From the NCBI GenBank assembly GCA_949825065.1, contig OX463849.1:4712001-4776000 (forward strand): 64,000 nucleotides of DNA, in the 5' to 3' direction. Position 1 is the stretch's first letter; every line of letters begins with the position of its first letter. The notes under the pieces are model-generated. The model had not been told where the DNA came from, did no database searches, and saw nothing but the letters and a program-made list of their open reading frames with translations. The DNA is from Odontocerum albicorne. Its lineage: Eukaryota > Arthropoda > Insecta > Trichoptera > Odontoceridae. Of this stretch, positions 10,985-20,830 are shown piece after piece. A program made the translations under genes and the position numbers.

Positions 10985-12540
10985 TCTAACAAGAAATTCC
11001 GAACACATCAGCGGTTATTATCATCATGGAACCCCGTCCAATAACTAACACTTGCTACGTGCAACTATCCGAAACGGATACTCCACTGTACCAACTGTAC
11101 AATCTTTTCCAAAATTCAACTCGGTGGAAAGCAACACCTACTCCATAGCATTACTGAACAATTCTACTGCTATTAAACTTGCGGACCACCGTCCAGCGAT
11201 AGCATTTGTGCAAAGCAATTATCCACGATGGATACTCTACTGAATCCTCAGTACAATCTTTGGAACGCTACTCCCGGGGGAAGGGTTCACCTCTCCGTCA
11301 AGAAGTTCGGAATACATAACGAATTCTTATCAGATAAGACAACAATTAGGAAGACAATCCTTCCCTAATACGAAATTCTGAAGACTTCCAAGAATTTCTT
11401 CACTTAATGCCCTAACTTCTGCAGCCAATAATTCGATAGGGAATCTAATGAGAAGGTAACAATTACCACTAAATAACCCACAACAGCTGTTAGGTAACCC
11501 AATACCTAAGCTCGCATTACACAAGAGCAATTTGATCCTGAATGTAATACGTGTACCTTCTACAAACGGTACTAATCATCTATGTATTACATGAATTCTT
11601 ACTTCAGAAGGACCTAAGTCCTTCGTTGAGATACATATAATCCTACTCTAGGCTCTCAGCATTCCGCCACTCGTGGTCCAGGCTTAGGTTCATTGAACGC
11701 CAGGTATTCTTTGGTTAAGTCACCGGGTTGAATACCAGCCCATACATAAAACATATGGAAATGAATCCATACGAGATTGCCCACGGCCAGCCCACTTATT
11801 CATTCACCCTTGTGCAATAATAAATTCGCACCGGTGACGTCACTTGACATACTAAACTGACATTCACCAAGGAATCGACAGTGTATACCTTCAAGGTATT
11901 ATAACAAAATATTTAATTTAATTATTTTAAGAACCATTTTCCTAACCATGAATGACTCCCAATTAGGCGCTGACGAACCCATCACTACACTGTCAACTAC
12001 TAGCTTATCTATAATCCACCCGGGCACAGAAGCTGTGCTCAGGACCGGACCCATATCATATGTTTGCGTCCTTATCGCGTGACGACGGACTCACCGCATA
12101 AGGTCTATTCTAAGCTATACTGTATTCAATAGTCAATTTATATAATATTTATGCAGCTACTAAACTTCAGCCGTATTCTTATAAGAGAATAACCCCTGTA
12201 TTCCTTCCCTCTTACAAGACAAGAATGATACATTTAATAATTTGACTCCAGGTCACGCTTTCTAGTTTCTAAAGAGAGAATACTCGACTACGATCTCCCT
12301 ATTACGACGAAAAACAGTTCTATAACCAAATATTGGTCACTCGACCACGCTCCTTAGCTTCTAAGGAGAAAATACACAAATAACTCTATCGTTATTGCAA
12401 CAACAAAGGGGCTATACTCTATTTAACACTTGGCCATGCTCCTCTTATGTGTCTCGACTACGAGAATCCGAACTAATTCTCACTTAGCTTTATGACATGG
12501 AGTGCTATACTCCTCTGTCGGTCACCCGATCGCGAGACTA
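10985..12540 (-). other. Gypsy region between the tandem arrays and integrase, no gene seen
   Basis: About 1.5 kb with only short frames on both strands. An env gene would be expected here in an errantivirus-type element, but no signal peptide, membrane segment or long frame is visible. Confidence 0.6.
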
Positions 12541-13635
12541 TCATTGGTCAACCTTTGCAATGTCCTTCACGTGATATCTCCCTACCACTTTCCCACTAAG
12601 CTCCGACAGCTCGTAAACCGAATTGGAGATTTTCCTGCTAACTACGCTCTTTATAAATCTCGGTGCCAACTTGGCGCTGAAGTAACGACCTGCATTTGAC
12701 TGCTTAAAGGACTTCCTCCATACCACCTGTCCAACGGACAGACGTCTCTCTCTACGGCGTAGGTTATACCTAGCTGCGCTACGCTTAAACCCAGTCAATA
12801 GTTTAGCAGTGACGGTCTCGTACAATTTTTCCATTCTATTTAGCCCTTGGAGATAATTAGGAGATCTCGTGCAAGAGACAATCTGATTCGAATCCAGTTG
12901 GTCGTGGAACGAAGCATGGGGAACCGGATGGAATCCGTGAAACAGATAAAAAGGGGTGCTACCGGTGGCTATGCTCACAGTATTGTTTAAACAGGAACAG
13001 ATCTTCCCTAAGAATTCGCACCAATCTCGTTGATTGTCCTGGACCAAAATGGATAGACACGTCAGAATTGAAGAATTATATCTCTCGCTGGTATTGTTTT
13101 GCGGGTGATAATACGCGTTGTAAAAGAGGTCTCGTATCCCATAGGATTCCAGGAATCCTCTGAATTCCTTCGATATGAACTGCCTACCATTATCCATTAC
13201 GATGGTGCGTGGCACCGAACACGGGAGAAATATTGACGCTTCCAAACACCGAATTATAGCCTTAGACGTGGCCACTCTCAAGGGAAAGGCCCATACATAC
13301 TTACTAAAGTTATCAACTACCGTTAAAATATGAGAGTTCCGTTTCCTAGACAAAGGCAAGGGGCCAACGAGGTCCATACTCAAGGACTGCATGGGCCGGG
13401 ATGCTTGCTTGGGCTCACTCATAAGGCCACATGGACCCTGTGTGTTATGTTTATAGGCCTTGCACGTTTCGCACCGCGATATAAAATGAGTTACTGCCAC
13501 AGGTAATTTGTTAGCAAAATACGTCCGACTAATAATTTCCATAGTCTTCCTAACACCCGGGTGACACAGGTTCGAATGTATATCATCGATCAAGGGGACC
13601 AACGCATCCTGGGGTACCACGACCTTCCAATCTCG
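12541..13635 (-). pseudogene. pol: Gypsy pol, integrase part, cut off by an in-frame stop
   Basis: This is the C-terminal part of Pol and would insert the cDNA into the host chromosome. It starts with an HHCC zinc-binding module (HSNLCHPGVRKT, later CETCKAYK). The catalytic core follows: MDLVGPLPLS, then IVMDNGRQF and YHPQNNTSERYN, giving the D,D,E residues. A C-terminal GPY/F-like stretch runs through KLAPRFIKSVVSRKI. It is in the same frame as the upstream RT-RNase H part, and the only break is TAA at 13636-13638. As it stands, integrase is made only by stop readthrough or from an internal start (ATG-like near 13620). Family assignment is secure; function of this copy is doubtful. Confidence 0.93.
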
Positions 13636-15726
13636 TTATCCCTGGTTGCGGACAGGGTCGTGAGAGGAACGACACAACCGCAATAGATGTCCCTTTGCTA
13701 ATTTAAAGTTTGGCCGCGACCGTGGATCCTTCTCGCACTCTCTTAGGATCCGTAAATACCATTCGTCGGTTACGTGCTCGAACGGAGGGGAAAAGCTCAT
13801 CGCGGATACCTCGATTCGACTGAGTGCGTCAGCCAAGCGATTCTCGCAACCCTTTTTATAAAGGAAATCAAAATTATATTGTGAGAGTCTACAAGCCCAA
13901 CGGGCTAATCGGCCGCTCGGTGAAGACAGATGGTCCAGATATTTTAAGCATCCGTGATCGCTCTGAATCGTAAACCTGGTTCCGTCTAGATAACTACGGA
14001 AATGATGGACTGAGTCCACGATGGCCAGGAGTTCGCGCTCGGTGGTACTATAAAGCCTTTCCGCCGGGGAAAGCTTTCGTGAAAAATAAGCTATGGCATG
14101 TTCAACACCACCCGGCATGGATTGTGAAAGAAAGCTACCGATGCTTATTCCGCTCGCGTCGCAGGTGAGTATATATGGCACCGTATAATCCGGTGGCTTC
14201 AGAACGGGAGACGTAATCATGGCACGCTTGAGGAGGACGAATGATTCTTCAGCGGTCGAATCCCACTGGAACTTAGAGCCCTTAAGTTTAATACTAGTCA
14301 AGCGACAGAGGGGCGCAGCGATCTTAGAAAAATCTTTTATAAATCGGCGGTAATATGAACACAAACCGAGGAAGCTTTTCACTTCCTTTACACTCCGTGG
14401 CCTAGGGAATTCCTTCATCACCTTAATCTTTTCAGGGTCCGTTCTCAACCCTTCGCGGTCCACTATATGTCCCAAGTACCTAAGGCTTGACTTGCAAAAT
14501 TCCGACTTGGCCAATTTTATAGTAAGATTGGACTCCTTCAACCGGCGCAACACCAAACGTAAGGTGGCGATGTGTGAATCGAAATCTGCGCTGCAGATTA
14601 AGATGTCATCTAGGTAGCAAAATACATGCTCGCCCTGATCGGCAAACAGTTTATCCATTAGCCTCTGCATTTCGGCAGGAATATTTTTTAGACCAAATGG
14701 GGTGACCACAAATTGGTACTGACCCCGGCCTTCTACGAAAAACGCGGTCTTGCACTTAGAGTCTGGGTTCAACGGCATCTGCCAGAATCCGTGGCTTAAA
14801 TCCAACGCAGAGAGATATCGGGTATCCCGTAAATTGTCTAAAATTCTATTAATATTTGGTAAACGGTACGAATCTGAATTCGTAATGGAGTTCAATTTAC
14901 GCGGGTCCAACACGAATCGAGCTGAACCGTCCTTTTTCGGAACGATAAACGCATTATTTAGCCAGGCGCTGCGCGACGGCTCAACCTTTCCTAATTCGAG
15001 CATTTCGTCTAGCTCGGAAATCATCTGTCGTCGGCGGATATGCGACAGAGGGTAAGTTCTCTGTTTTACGGGTGAATGACTGCCTGTATCGATAACGTGG
15101 TTGACTAACGTGGTACGACCCAGTCCCACCCTTTCAAATGCGACACTATTGAAGTCCGCAATCAAAAGGTTCAACTGCAGATTCTGTTCAATAGGCAAAT
15201 CTGCAGCCGATGTCAAGCATGAAGGCTTAAAAGACTTATTTCCTATCTCGGACACAACGGGTCTCAAAGATAATTTTTCTATACTAGAAGAAGGAAAGAG
15301 ATTCGGGGTAAGGCCCGAGTGCTTTAAGAAAGGGGTACCCAAAATCAGGCACTCCTCCAATGAAGGAACTATTAAGAAATCCGCCCAAACGGTCTGGTCA
15401 TCGTAACATAAAGGTAACTGTACAGAACCCAGCACACGGTGTTCCTGGCCACCCGCCGTATGCACGATTCCCTCGCGAAGTAGAGACGGACAATACTGAC
15501 TTTCAAATTTTTTAAAAAGTTCTCCACCAATTACGTTAACCGACGCGCCTGAGTCAAGCAAAGCCCTAAATGGCAATTCTTGAATATAACAGTGAAGGTA
15601 GGGTCGCTCGTCCCTAGCATTAGTAATCTCTACAAAATTTACGAAAGGGAACGATTCTTTTGAAGCTGACTGACGCGACCAACCCGGGAAATCCGACGTA
15701 ACTGAATCGGGTTGGTGCCCTACCGG
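13636..15726 (-). CDS. pol: Gypsy pol: aspartic protease, reverse transcriptase, RNase H
   Basis: The frame runs upstream past the gag stop and is entered by -1 slippage at 15726-15732, so no start codon of its own is needed. Domains counted from position 15576: protease active site LLDSGAS (residues 7-13), RT from about 170 with ALDLSHGFWQM and the YLDD box at 321-324 (near 14616), and RNase H with TCDASG, then ERELLAIV and QSDHG. The order and spacing are typical of Ty3/gypsy. The frame closes at TAA 13636-13638, where integrase continues in the same frame, so this stop is most simply a point mutation. Apart from it I see no frameshift or stop in about 3.2 kb. Confidence 0.95.
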   Translation of the reverse strand, partial: PVGHQPDSVTSDFPGWSRQSASKESFPFVNFVEITNARDERPYLHCYIQELPFRALLDSGASVNVIGGELFKKFESQYCPSLLREGIVHTAGGQEHRVLGSVQLPLCYDDQTVWADFLIVPSLEECLILGTPFLKHSGLTPNLFPSSSIEKLSLRPVVSEIGNKSFKPSCLTSAADLPIEQNLQLNLLIADFNSVAFERVGLGRTTLVNHVIDTGSHSPVKQRTYPLSHIRRRQMISELDEMLELGKVEPSRSAWLNNAFIVPKKDGSARFVLDPRKLNSITNSDSYRLPNINRILDNLRDTRYLSALDLSHGFWQMPLNPDSKCKTAFFVEGRGQYQFVVTPFGLKNIPAEMQRLMDKLFADQGEHVFCYLDDILICSADFDSHIATLRLVLRRLKESNLTIKLAKSEFCKSSLRYLGHIVDREGLRTDPEKIKVMKEFPRPRSVKEVKSFLGLCSYYRRFIKDFSKIAAPLCRLTSIKLKGSKFQWDSTAEESFVLLKRAMITSPVLKPPDYTVPYILTCDASGISIGSFLSQSMPGGVEHAIAYFSRKLSPAERLYSTTERELLAIVDSVHHFRSYLDGTRFTIQSDHGCLKYLDHLSSPSGRLARWACRLSQYNFDFLYKKGCENRLADALSRIEVSAMSFSPPFEHVTDEWYLRILRECEKDPRSRPNFKLAKGHLLRLCRSSHDPVRNQG

Positions 15727-16832
15727 TTTTTTGGAGCATTAATAGACGGGGGCGGTCTTGACAAATCCGGTAACAAAGCCAACTGTCGAGAGGGTACGGC
15801 TCTGGCCTTCCAAAGGTTGGTAGCCGTCCGTACAGGTCCCTTCCTAAAACGTGGCCGGCTGGGGCAATTACGCGCGATGTGATTAGGAAGCCGACACGAA
15901 TAACACCTCTTAGGTAATGGTTCCTCAGCATTTGAGGTGTAAGATACCGGTGACAACCGAGCACCCATTTTTGAGAAAAGGGGGGCAGAACGAGGGGACC
16001 TTCCCTCGTCCCTGTTCATTAGGTCGAAGGTCAGGCACAATTTTTCCAACTGGTCAACCGAAGACGGTTGCGAGCTGACAAGGACTGAACAGTACCTATG
16101 ATGTAGGCCGCGTCTAAATACTTGTAATAAATCCTTGTCAGTGAGAGGCGGTTCCAAAGACTGATTCAAGTCCTGGATTCTCGAAACAAAATCCGTAGAT
16201 GATTCGCCCGGTTTTTGTATGGAGGCCCAAATATCCATCCTGCGCTGAGTCATAAAGTCTTCCGACTCATACCTTTCTAAGAAAAGTTTCGTTACTGTGT
16301 TCCAATCTTTAAATATCTTAACCTTGCTCCTAAAGAAGGTTAATGCTCCCTTACGTAAAAACTCTGGTAAGACCGCCGGAAGCGCGTTTAGGTGAACACC
16401 TCTGGCACAAGCTAATTCTTCCATTCGTGACAAAAATTCCCTTATACAACCCGTTCCGGTATATGGATCAATTGGCCAACACGAGAAGTTTATATTCCAT
16501 TGTGGCGACGGAAGTGGAACATGAGAACGGGAAATCCCAACCTCAGTAAACGGAGATGAATTTGTCAAAGGCATCGGTGCCAGAGCTCCCGAAGCGGTAT
16601 CCCCATTATCCGCCCTCTCAAATAACTCCGGAGCTTTAGAAAGGTTTAAATATGGTCGAGTTCTAGGGGGTAAGGCCACCTCCCTCGATGATGATGGAGC
16701 GAGACCTTTATTGTATAGACTGGCCTGACGACGCAATTCGTAAAAATTATTACTGGGGGAGAGTCCGCGCTCAAGTAATTCCCCTATCAATCTAGCCTTG
16801 GTCGACTTCATTACGTCCCTAATTGGATCCAT
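15720..16832 (-). CDS. gag: Gypsy gag polyprotein
   Basis: About 370 residues if it starts at the ATG at 16832 (MDPIRDVMKSTKARL). An upstream in-frame ATG at 16874 would add 14 hydrophobic residues that do not look like Gag. It forms the virus-like particle that packages the RNA. Near residues 310-323 is one zinc knuckle, CYSCRLPNHIARNC (C-X2-C-X4-H-X4-C), which binds nucleic acid, followed by an Arg/Pro-rich tail. The middle (WNINFSCWPIDPYTG...FLSRMEEL) fits a Ty3-type capsid region. The frame is intact. The stop TAG (15720-15722) lies two codons after a slippery heptamer. Confidence 0.93.
   Translation of the reverse strand: MDPIRDVMKSTKARLIGELLERGLSPSNNFYELRRQASLYNKGLAPSSSREVALPPRTRPYLNLSKAPELFERADNGDTASGALAPMPLTNSSPFTEVGISRSHVPLPSPQWNINFSCWPIDPYTGTGCIREFLSRMEELACARGVHLNALPAVLPEFLRKGALTFFRSKVKIFKDWNTVTKLFLERYESEDFMTQRRMDIWASIQKPGESSTDFVSRIQDLNQSLEPPLTDKDLLQVFRRGLHHRYCSVLVSSQPSSVDQLEKLCLTFDLMNRDEGRSPRSAPLFSKMGARLSPVSYTSNAEEPLPKRCYSCRLPNHIARNCPSRPRFRKGPVRTATNLWKARAVPSRQLALLPDLSRPPPSINAPKNR
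15726..15732 (-). promoter_or_regulatory. -1 ribosomal frameshift site A AAA AAC at the gag-pol junction
   Basis: In the gag frame the codons read CCA AAA AAC CGG TAG. A AAA AAC is a canonical X XXY YYZ heptamer. A -1 slip enters exactly the frame that stays open through protease and RT. I did not fold the sequence downstream to look for a pseudoknot. Confidence 0.88.
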
Positions 16833-16940
16833 TGCCAACAACAACGAACAAAAAAAAATTAAAACAATAAACAAGGCCCAAAAAGAAGAAAAGAAAAAAC
16901 GCGATATCAGACCCCACTAACAAAAACACACTTCTAATTC

Positions 16941-17541
16941 AAACGATATGTTAAACAAACAAAGACTTCTCTCTGAAGCGTGGTACAAATTTCTGAACAC
17001 CCTAACTTTTAAATCGAGTTTAATAAGGAACACACGATTCTTAACAAGAAAATATTTGGAAAAGTTAGCTAGAAATCTATTCCAAAAAGACTCGAAAAAC
17101 GGCCTTTCCAACTCGGAGCCCGTAGCACGTGGGCACAAGGAAGACCATGTGGTCGCGAACAGCGAAAACAAACGCGGGAGAACAACAAAAAAAACAATCG
17201 CAGTAAAAACAAATGATGCGAACACGTGGGAACAAAATAGAGAAAACAAACGATATGTTAAACAAACAAAGACTTCTCTCTGAAGCGTGGTACAAATTTC
17301 TGAACACCCTAACTTTTAAATCGAGTTTAATAAGGAACACACGATTCTTAACAAGAAAATATTTGGAAAAAGTTAGCTAGAAATCTATTCCAAAAAGACT
17401 CGAAAAACGGCCTTTCCAACTCGGAGCCCGTATGCACGCGACAACAAGATGGCCGCGTGGTCGCGAACAGCGAAAACAAACGCGGGAGACACGTGGTTCA
17501 AATTTGCAAACACGTGGGAACAAAAAATAGAGAAAACAAAC
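16941..17541. repeat. 307 bp direct duplication in the gypsy leader
   Basis: CGATATGTTAAACAAACAAA starts at 16944 and 17251. Both units run through TTTAAATCGAGTTTAATAAG to GCGAACAGCGAAAACAAACG. The second copy has small changes, including an extra A and a different ACGCGACAACAAGATGG segment. It lies between the primer-binding site and gag, where packaging signals usually are. Confidence 0.9.
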
Positions 17542-17661
17542 GGTCGTACACAAAAAAATACATATAAAAACACTTTTCTGAAAATAAATTATTAGTTAAA
17601 ACAAACAAATTATAAATAAAAGCCTTGTCTAGCGAGATATCAAGAGATACAGAGTTTTCTG

Positions 17662-17679
17662 CCCCGCGTTCGGGAGCCA
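17662..17679 (-). other. tRNA primer-binding site of the gypsy element
   Basis: Four bases inside the 5' LTR the minus strand reads TGGCTCCCGAACGCGGGG. TGG is the complement of the tRNA CCA end. The rest resembles the insect tRNA-Lys type (TGGCGCCCAACGTGGGGC) with differences, and also partly a tRNA-Asp type, so the exact primer is uncertain. Confidence 0.8.
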
Positions 17680-17683
17680 ATTA

Positions 17684-18545
17684 TGTCACGCCTTTTTGCT
17701 AAATTTAAGAAACAAGAATTATATGTACACAATTGATTACATAAATCAATTCACCAAATATCAATCTTACCAAGGTGACAGGGCCGGACAGGTCAGTCGG
17801 CTTCTTAACGAGACAAGTACTCTTTAGGTCTCTGGGGTATTGTTGGGTTCTCTTAACTCTGAATAAGTCTCTCTAGTTTCTCGCTGGGACAGGCGACACA
17901 ATTAAACAAGAACAATTTGTAATGAAACAGTTTATTGTATTGTAAAAAAAAAGAAAAAAGAAAAAAAATATATATAAAAAAAACTAGACGAATGTCTAGA
18001 AAAAAAGTTTTAAAATTGGCAACAAATATAAAAACGTGTTGTATTTAGCAAGGGAGATTCCAATAACAATTTAGAGTTAAACTTGAGCGATGGTTAAAAT
18101 GTGCGGACGAAATTCACATTAAAAATAGGAGGAAATATTCACCCGTAATCAAAATGGCGTCCTGGAGTTCTGTGATATATGAGGGAGAGCAGTGTCGGAC
18201 CCAAACGTCTGAATCTCACCACGTTCTGCACGGAATAGGTCGAGCCAGCTAGCGCCCGCTCCCCCCTGGCCAGGAAGTACCACGAGGCAGGGGTGCCAAT
18301 CTCGACCTCGGTCCCCCGTGACAATGTTGTCATTGAATAAAAATGTACCTGACTGCAAGGGTAGCTACCTTTATCTTATTGTCTTTAGTATTTTAAAATA
18401 TTCAAGTATTTCATAATATTTTAATCTTCCTGTTTTCAAGGCAAGCACATGGTCTCGACACCACAAGTTTCATAAATTATGACATGTCGCGAATTAAAAA
18501 TTTCGAGGACGTGAAGTATGCAATTTAACAAATATAGTCCTAACA
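17684..18545 (-). repeat. 5' LTR of the gypsy element
   Basis: This is the same 862 bp as 6750-7611, with TG...CA ends and no difference noticed by eye. On the minus strand it carries the promoter and the start of the genomic RNA. An identical LTR pair is expected soon after insertion. Confidence 0.95.
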
Positions 18546-18566
18546 CTATATACGTGTATATTGAAG

Positions 18567-18768
18567 ATATCCACCAAACCATATTTAATTCAGACTGTTG
18601 TTGAGTATTTGAAGTAAGTTTTTACTCTTTATTGTTTATTCAGTCATATATAACAGTTATGAAATATTTATTCACCAAACCATATTTAATTCAGACTATT
18701 GTTGAGTATTTGAAGTAAGTTTTTAATCTTAATTGTTTATTCAGTCACATATGTTACGAAATATTTAC
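18567..18768. repeat. 101 bp direct duplication
   Basis: CACCAAACCATATTTAATTC occurs at 18572 and 18673. Both are followed by CAGACT(G/A)TTGTTGAG and TTGTTTATTCAGTCA. It sits just outside the gypsy target duplication, in host DNA. Confidence 0.85.
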
Positions 18769-18914
18769 GAAACAGTTACGAAATATTTATTTTTGACGTC
18801 TATCTAAACCAGATTTAAAAATATATCGCTTTCTTGTGCTGCAAAGGAGGTTCTTTTGGTAACCAGAGATTTATTTGAAAAACCTTCGCTATTATATAGG
18901 ATTCAGTATTAAAT

Positions 18915-19050
18915 ATAGAGAGAACCTCTATGACCTAATTGGCAAACTACTTAAAATCCAGCCGAGGGATTTCAGGTTTGATTCCCAATGAAATTTTCAA
19001 AAGTTTCCCAAGTTAAATGTTACAAATAAGGCCTTTCAACGTTTTGCAGG
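18915..19050 (+). mobile_element. Diverged tRNA-headed SINE copy
   Basis: ACCTCTATGACCTAATTGGC (A-box-like) and CAGGTTTGATTCCCAATG (B-box-like) are spaced as in the other copies. The 3' half is not recognisable. Confidence 0.45.
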
Positions 19051-19449
19051 TTTTATAAAATTCACACATGAAAATAATTCTTTCAGCTTTTTCTGCACAT
19101 ATCAGTAGAAAAATACAATATATTTTCTCAATAAGAAGAAACATTATCCAACATCGATATAAAATCCAAGACGATTCATCAATCCTCCGAATCTTGCAAT
19201 ATATTGTGAATGTTTTTAATTATCCTCTATAGGCTATATTGATCTATCGCAACGCTACCCTTGATAAAAAAGAGAATTTCCGCTTTCATGAGAGCTTTTT
19301 TTTAATTTTGCATCGAAGTTTGTTTTATATTGTTGCATAAGAGCCTGTTTTTTTAAGGTTTCCAATTCTTTGTTCCATTAAATAGAACTTTTATTTGAGT
19401 CATCATAATTTTCATTTTAGCCAATAAGTTTTTTTCAATTTAAGTACTA
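19051..19449. other. AT-rich sequence, nothing recognised
   Basis: No frame of note and no repeat ends up to the mariner boundary at 19450. Confidence 0.5.
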
Positions 19450-20377
19450 TGCGTATCCAGAAACTAAGTGTACTGAGGCTCTCACGGCCGGATGGATTTT
19501 ATTATTGACATGTTGTCTACACGGTAGTGACCCTTCCCCTCCGCAACGAGACCGGTTCGAGGTCAGTACGTTGAGAAGTGTCGACGCGACAACACTTTTC
19601 GTGAAAAATGTCAATCCAATCTCCCGACAAGTGCGAAATACGCGGCGTCATCCATTATCTCGTTTGGAAAGGAAAACCTCCGGTTGAGGTTTATAATGAG
19701 GTGAAAACTGCATATGGTGATAAAGCTATGAATCGTACGCATGTGTACAAGTGGTGTCGCGAGTTTAAAAACGGTCACACCTCTTCACCCTCCGCCAAAA
19801 AGTTCAAAACCACAATTTCAGCCAAGAAAATCATGGCATCCGTGTTTTGGGACTGTCAAGGCATAATTTTAATTGAATATATGCCTCAAGGGGAGACCAT
19901 CAACTCTGCAAGATACTGTGAGACCCTAAAAAAATTGCGGAGGGCGATTCAGAACAAGAGGAGAAGCATGCTGACAAAGGGAGTCTGCCTGCTGCACGAC
20001 AATGCCAGACCACACACGGCCAACGCCACGAAGGAACTGCTCGCCTCGATTAAATGGGATGTTCTGAACCATCCCGCGCATTCCTCTGACCTAGCACCTT
20101 CAGATTACTATCTCTTTACCTCCATGAAGCTGCACATGGGTGGAAAAAGGTTTTCAACCGACGAGGAGGTAAAGGAGAAGGTGGAGAAGTGGACGGAGGG
20201 GTTGGCGGGAAACTACTTCGAGGAAGGCATCAAAAAGTTGGCATCAAGAGAGGAATGGCGACTATGTCGAAAAATAGCTTACATATGTACTACGGTAACC
20301 ACGTAATTTTTTTGTTTAAATAAAAAAAAATGGTAACCTACAAAAATTCAGTACACTTACTTTCTGGATATGCCTCG
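19450..20377 (+). mobile_element. Internally deleted mariner copy A
   Basis: The right end on the minus strand reads CGAGGCATATCCAGAAAGTA, and the left end GCGTATCCAGAAACTAAGTG lacks the first bases. TA flanks both sides (19448-19449, 20378-20379). It belongs to the same family as copy B at 28141-29094 but has a different internal deletion. Confidence 0.85.
19608..20306 (+). pseudogene. Mariner transposase lacking the first catalytic aspartate
   Basis: 232 codons against about 340 in the family. The N-terminal helix-turn-helix is present (KTAYGDKAMNRTHVYKWCRE). The protein then jumps from EFKNG to HTSSPSAKKF, losing about 110 residues, including the block with the first catalytic Asp. The second and third Asp remain (HDNARPHT and SSDLAPSDYY, 34 residues apart, so DD34D). 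The C-terminus is frameshifted by a second small deletion next to IKKLAS. It can bind DNA in principle but cannot catalyse transposition. Copy B supplies the part missing here. Confidence 0.88.
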
Positions 20378-20649
20378 TATATTTTCAACGACTGATTGGG
20401 ATATTGTATTTCGAATAATATTTAAAATATAAAATGAGTTTAAGTAAAAAAAAATATAAAAGGCGTTCAATGTATTATGTTTGCTTTAACTTTTGTTTCA
20501 ACTTTTTTTTCGAAACAAAACGGTTGACTGAATAATTGTTTAAAATACCAGTTTAAATATGGAAAAATGTTGCAAGATATGTCAATTGACACGAAGTTTT
20601 GAGTAAATAGAAAACGTTTTACAAGTTTTCTTTAGTATTTTTCCTTTCA
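20378..20649. other. AT-rich spacer, nothing recognised
   Basis: No frame or repeat seen between copy A and a weak LINE match. Confidence 0.45.
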
Positions 20650-20830
20650 TGAGGACTTTTCCCTCTTCCCGCTTTCAGGATTTGATAAATTTGGTCATGC
20701 CACGTTTTTCTAATTCTTTCCAAACTTTTGTTTATTACTCGTAAATATTTCATTTTAATCATTTATCATTAACCCTTTTTATGTGGCCAATCCATTTCTA
20801 CATCTTAAGCCCCTCGTTATTTGTCTAACG
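20650..20830 (-). mobile_element. Decayed RTE-like LINE fragment
   Basis: The minus-strand translation, with several stops, contains KWIGHIKRVNDK and KVWKELEKRGMTKFIKS. These line up with the WFGHVERM...KQIYRA part of RTE-type C-termini seen elsewhere in this window. It is heavily mutated. Confidence 0.4.

Larger units (their letters stand above)
6750..18545 (-). mobile_element. Complete Ty3/gypsy LTR retrotransposon, 11.8 kb
   Basis: Two 862 bp LTRs (6750-7611 and 17684-18545) bracket the element, and CTAT flanks it at 6746-6749 and 18546-18549. The order on the minus strand is 5' LTR, primer-binding site, leader with a 307 bp duplication, gag, slippery site, protease-RT-RNase H, integrase, a 4.9 kb repeat-rich region, purine tract, 3' LTR. 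This domain order (integrase last) defines Ty3/gypsy. No envelope-like frame was found. The interior is visibly more GC-rich than the flanks. Identical-looking LTRs imply a recent insertion. Confidence 0.96.

Noticed and set aside
7621..12540. Envelope gene of an errantivirus
   Set aside because: No frame of sufficient length, no signal peptide and no membrane segment; the region is mostly tandem repeat.
14750..15406. Two plus frames of 101 codons
   Set aside because: They are antisense shadows of the gypsy reverse transcriptase and protease.
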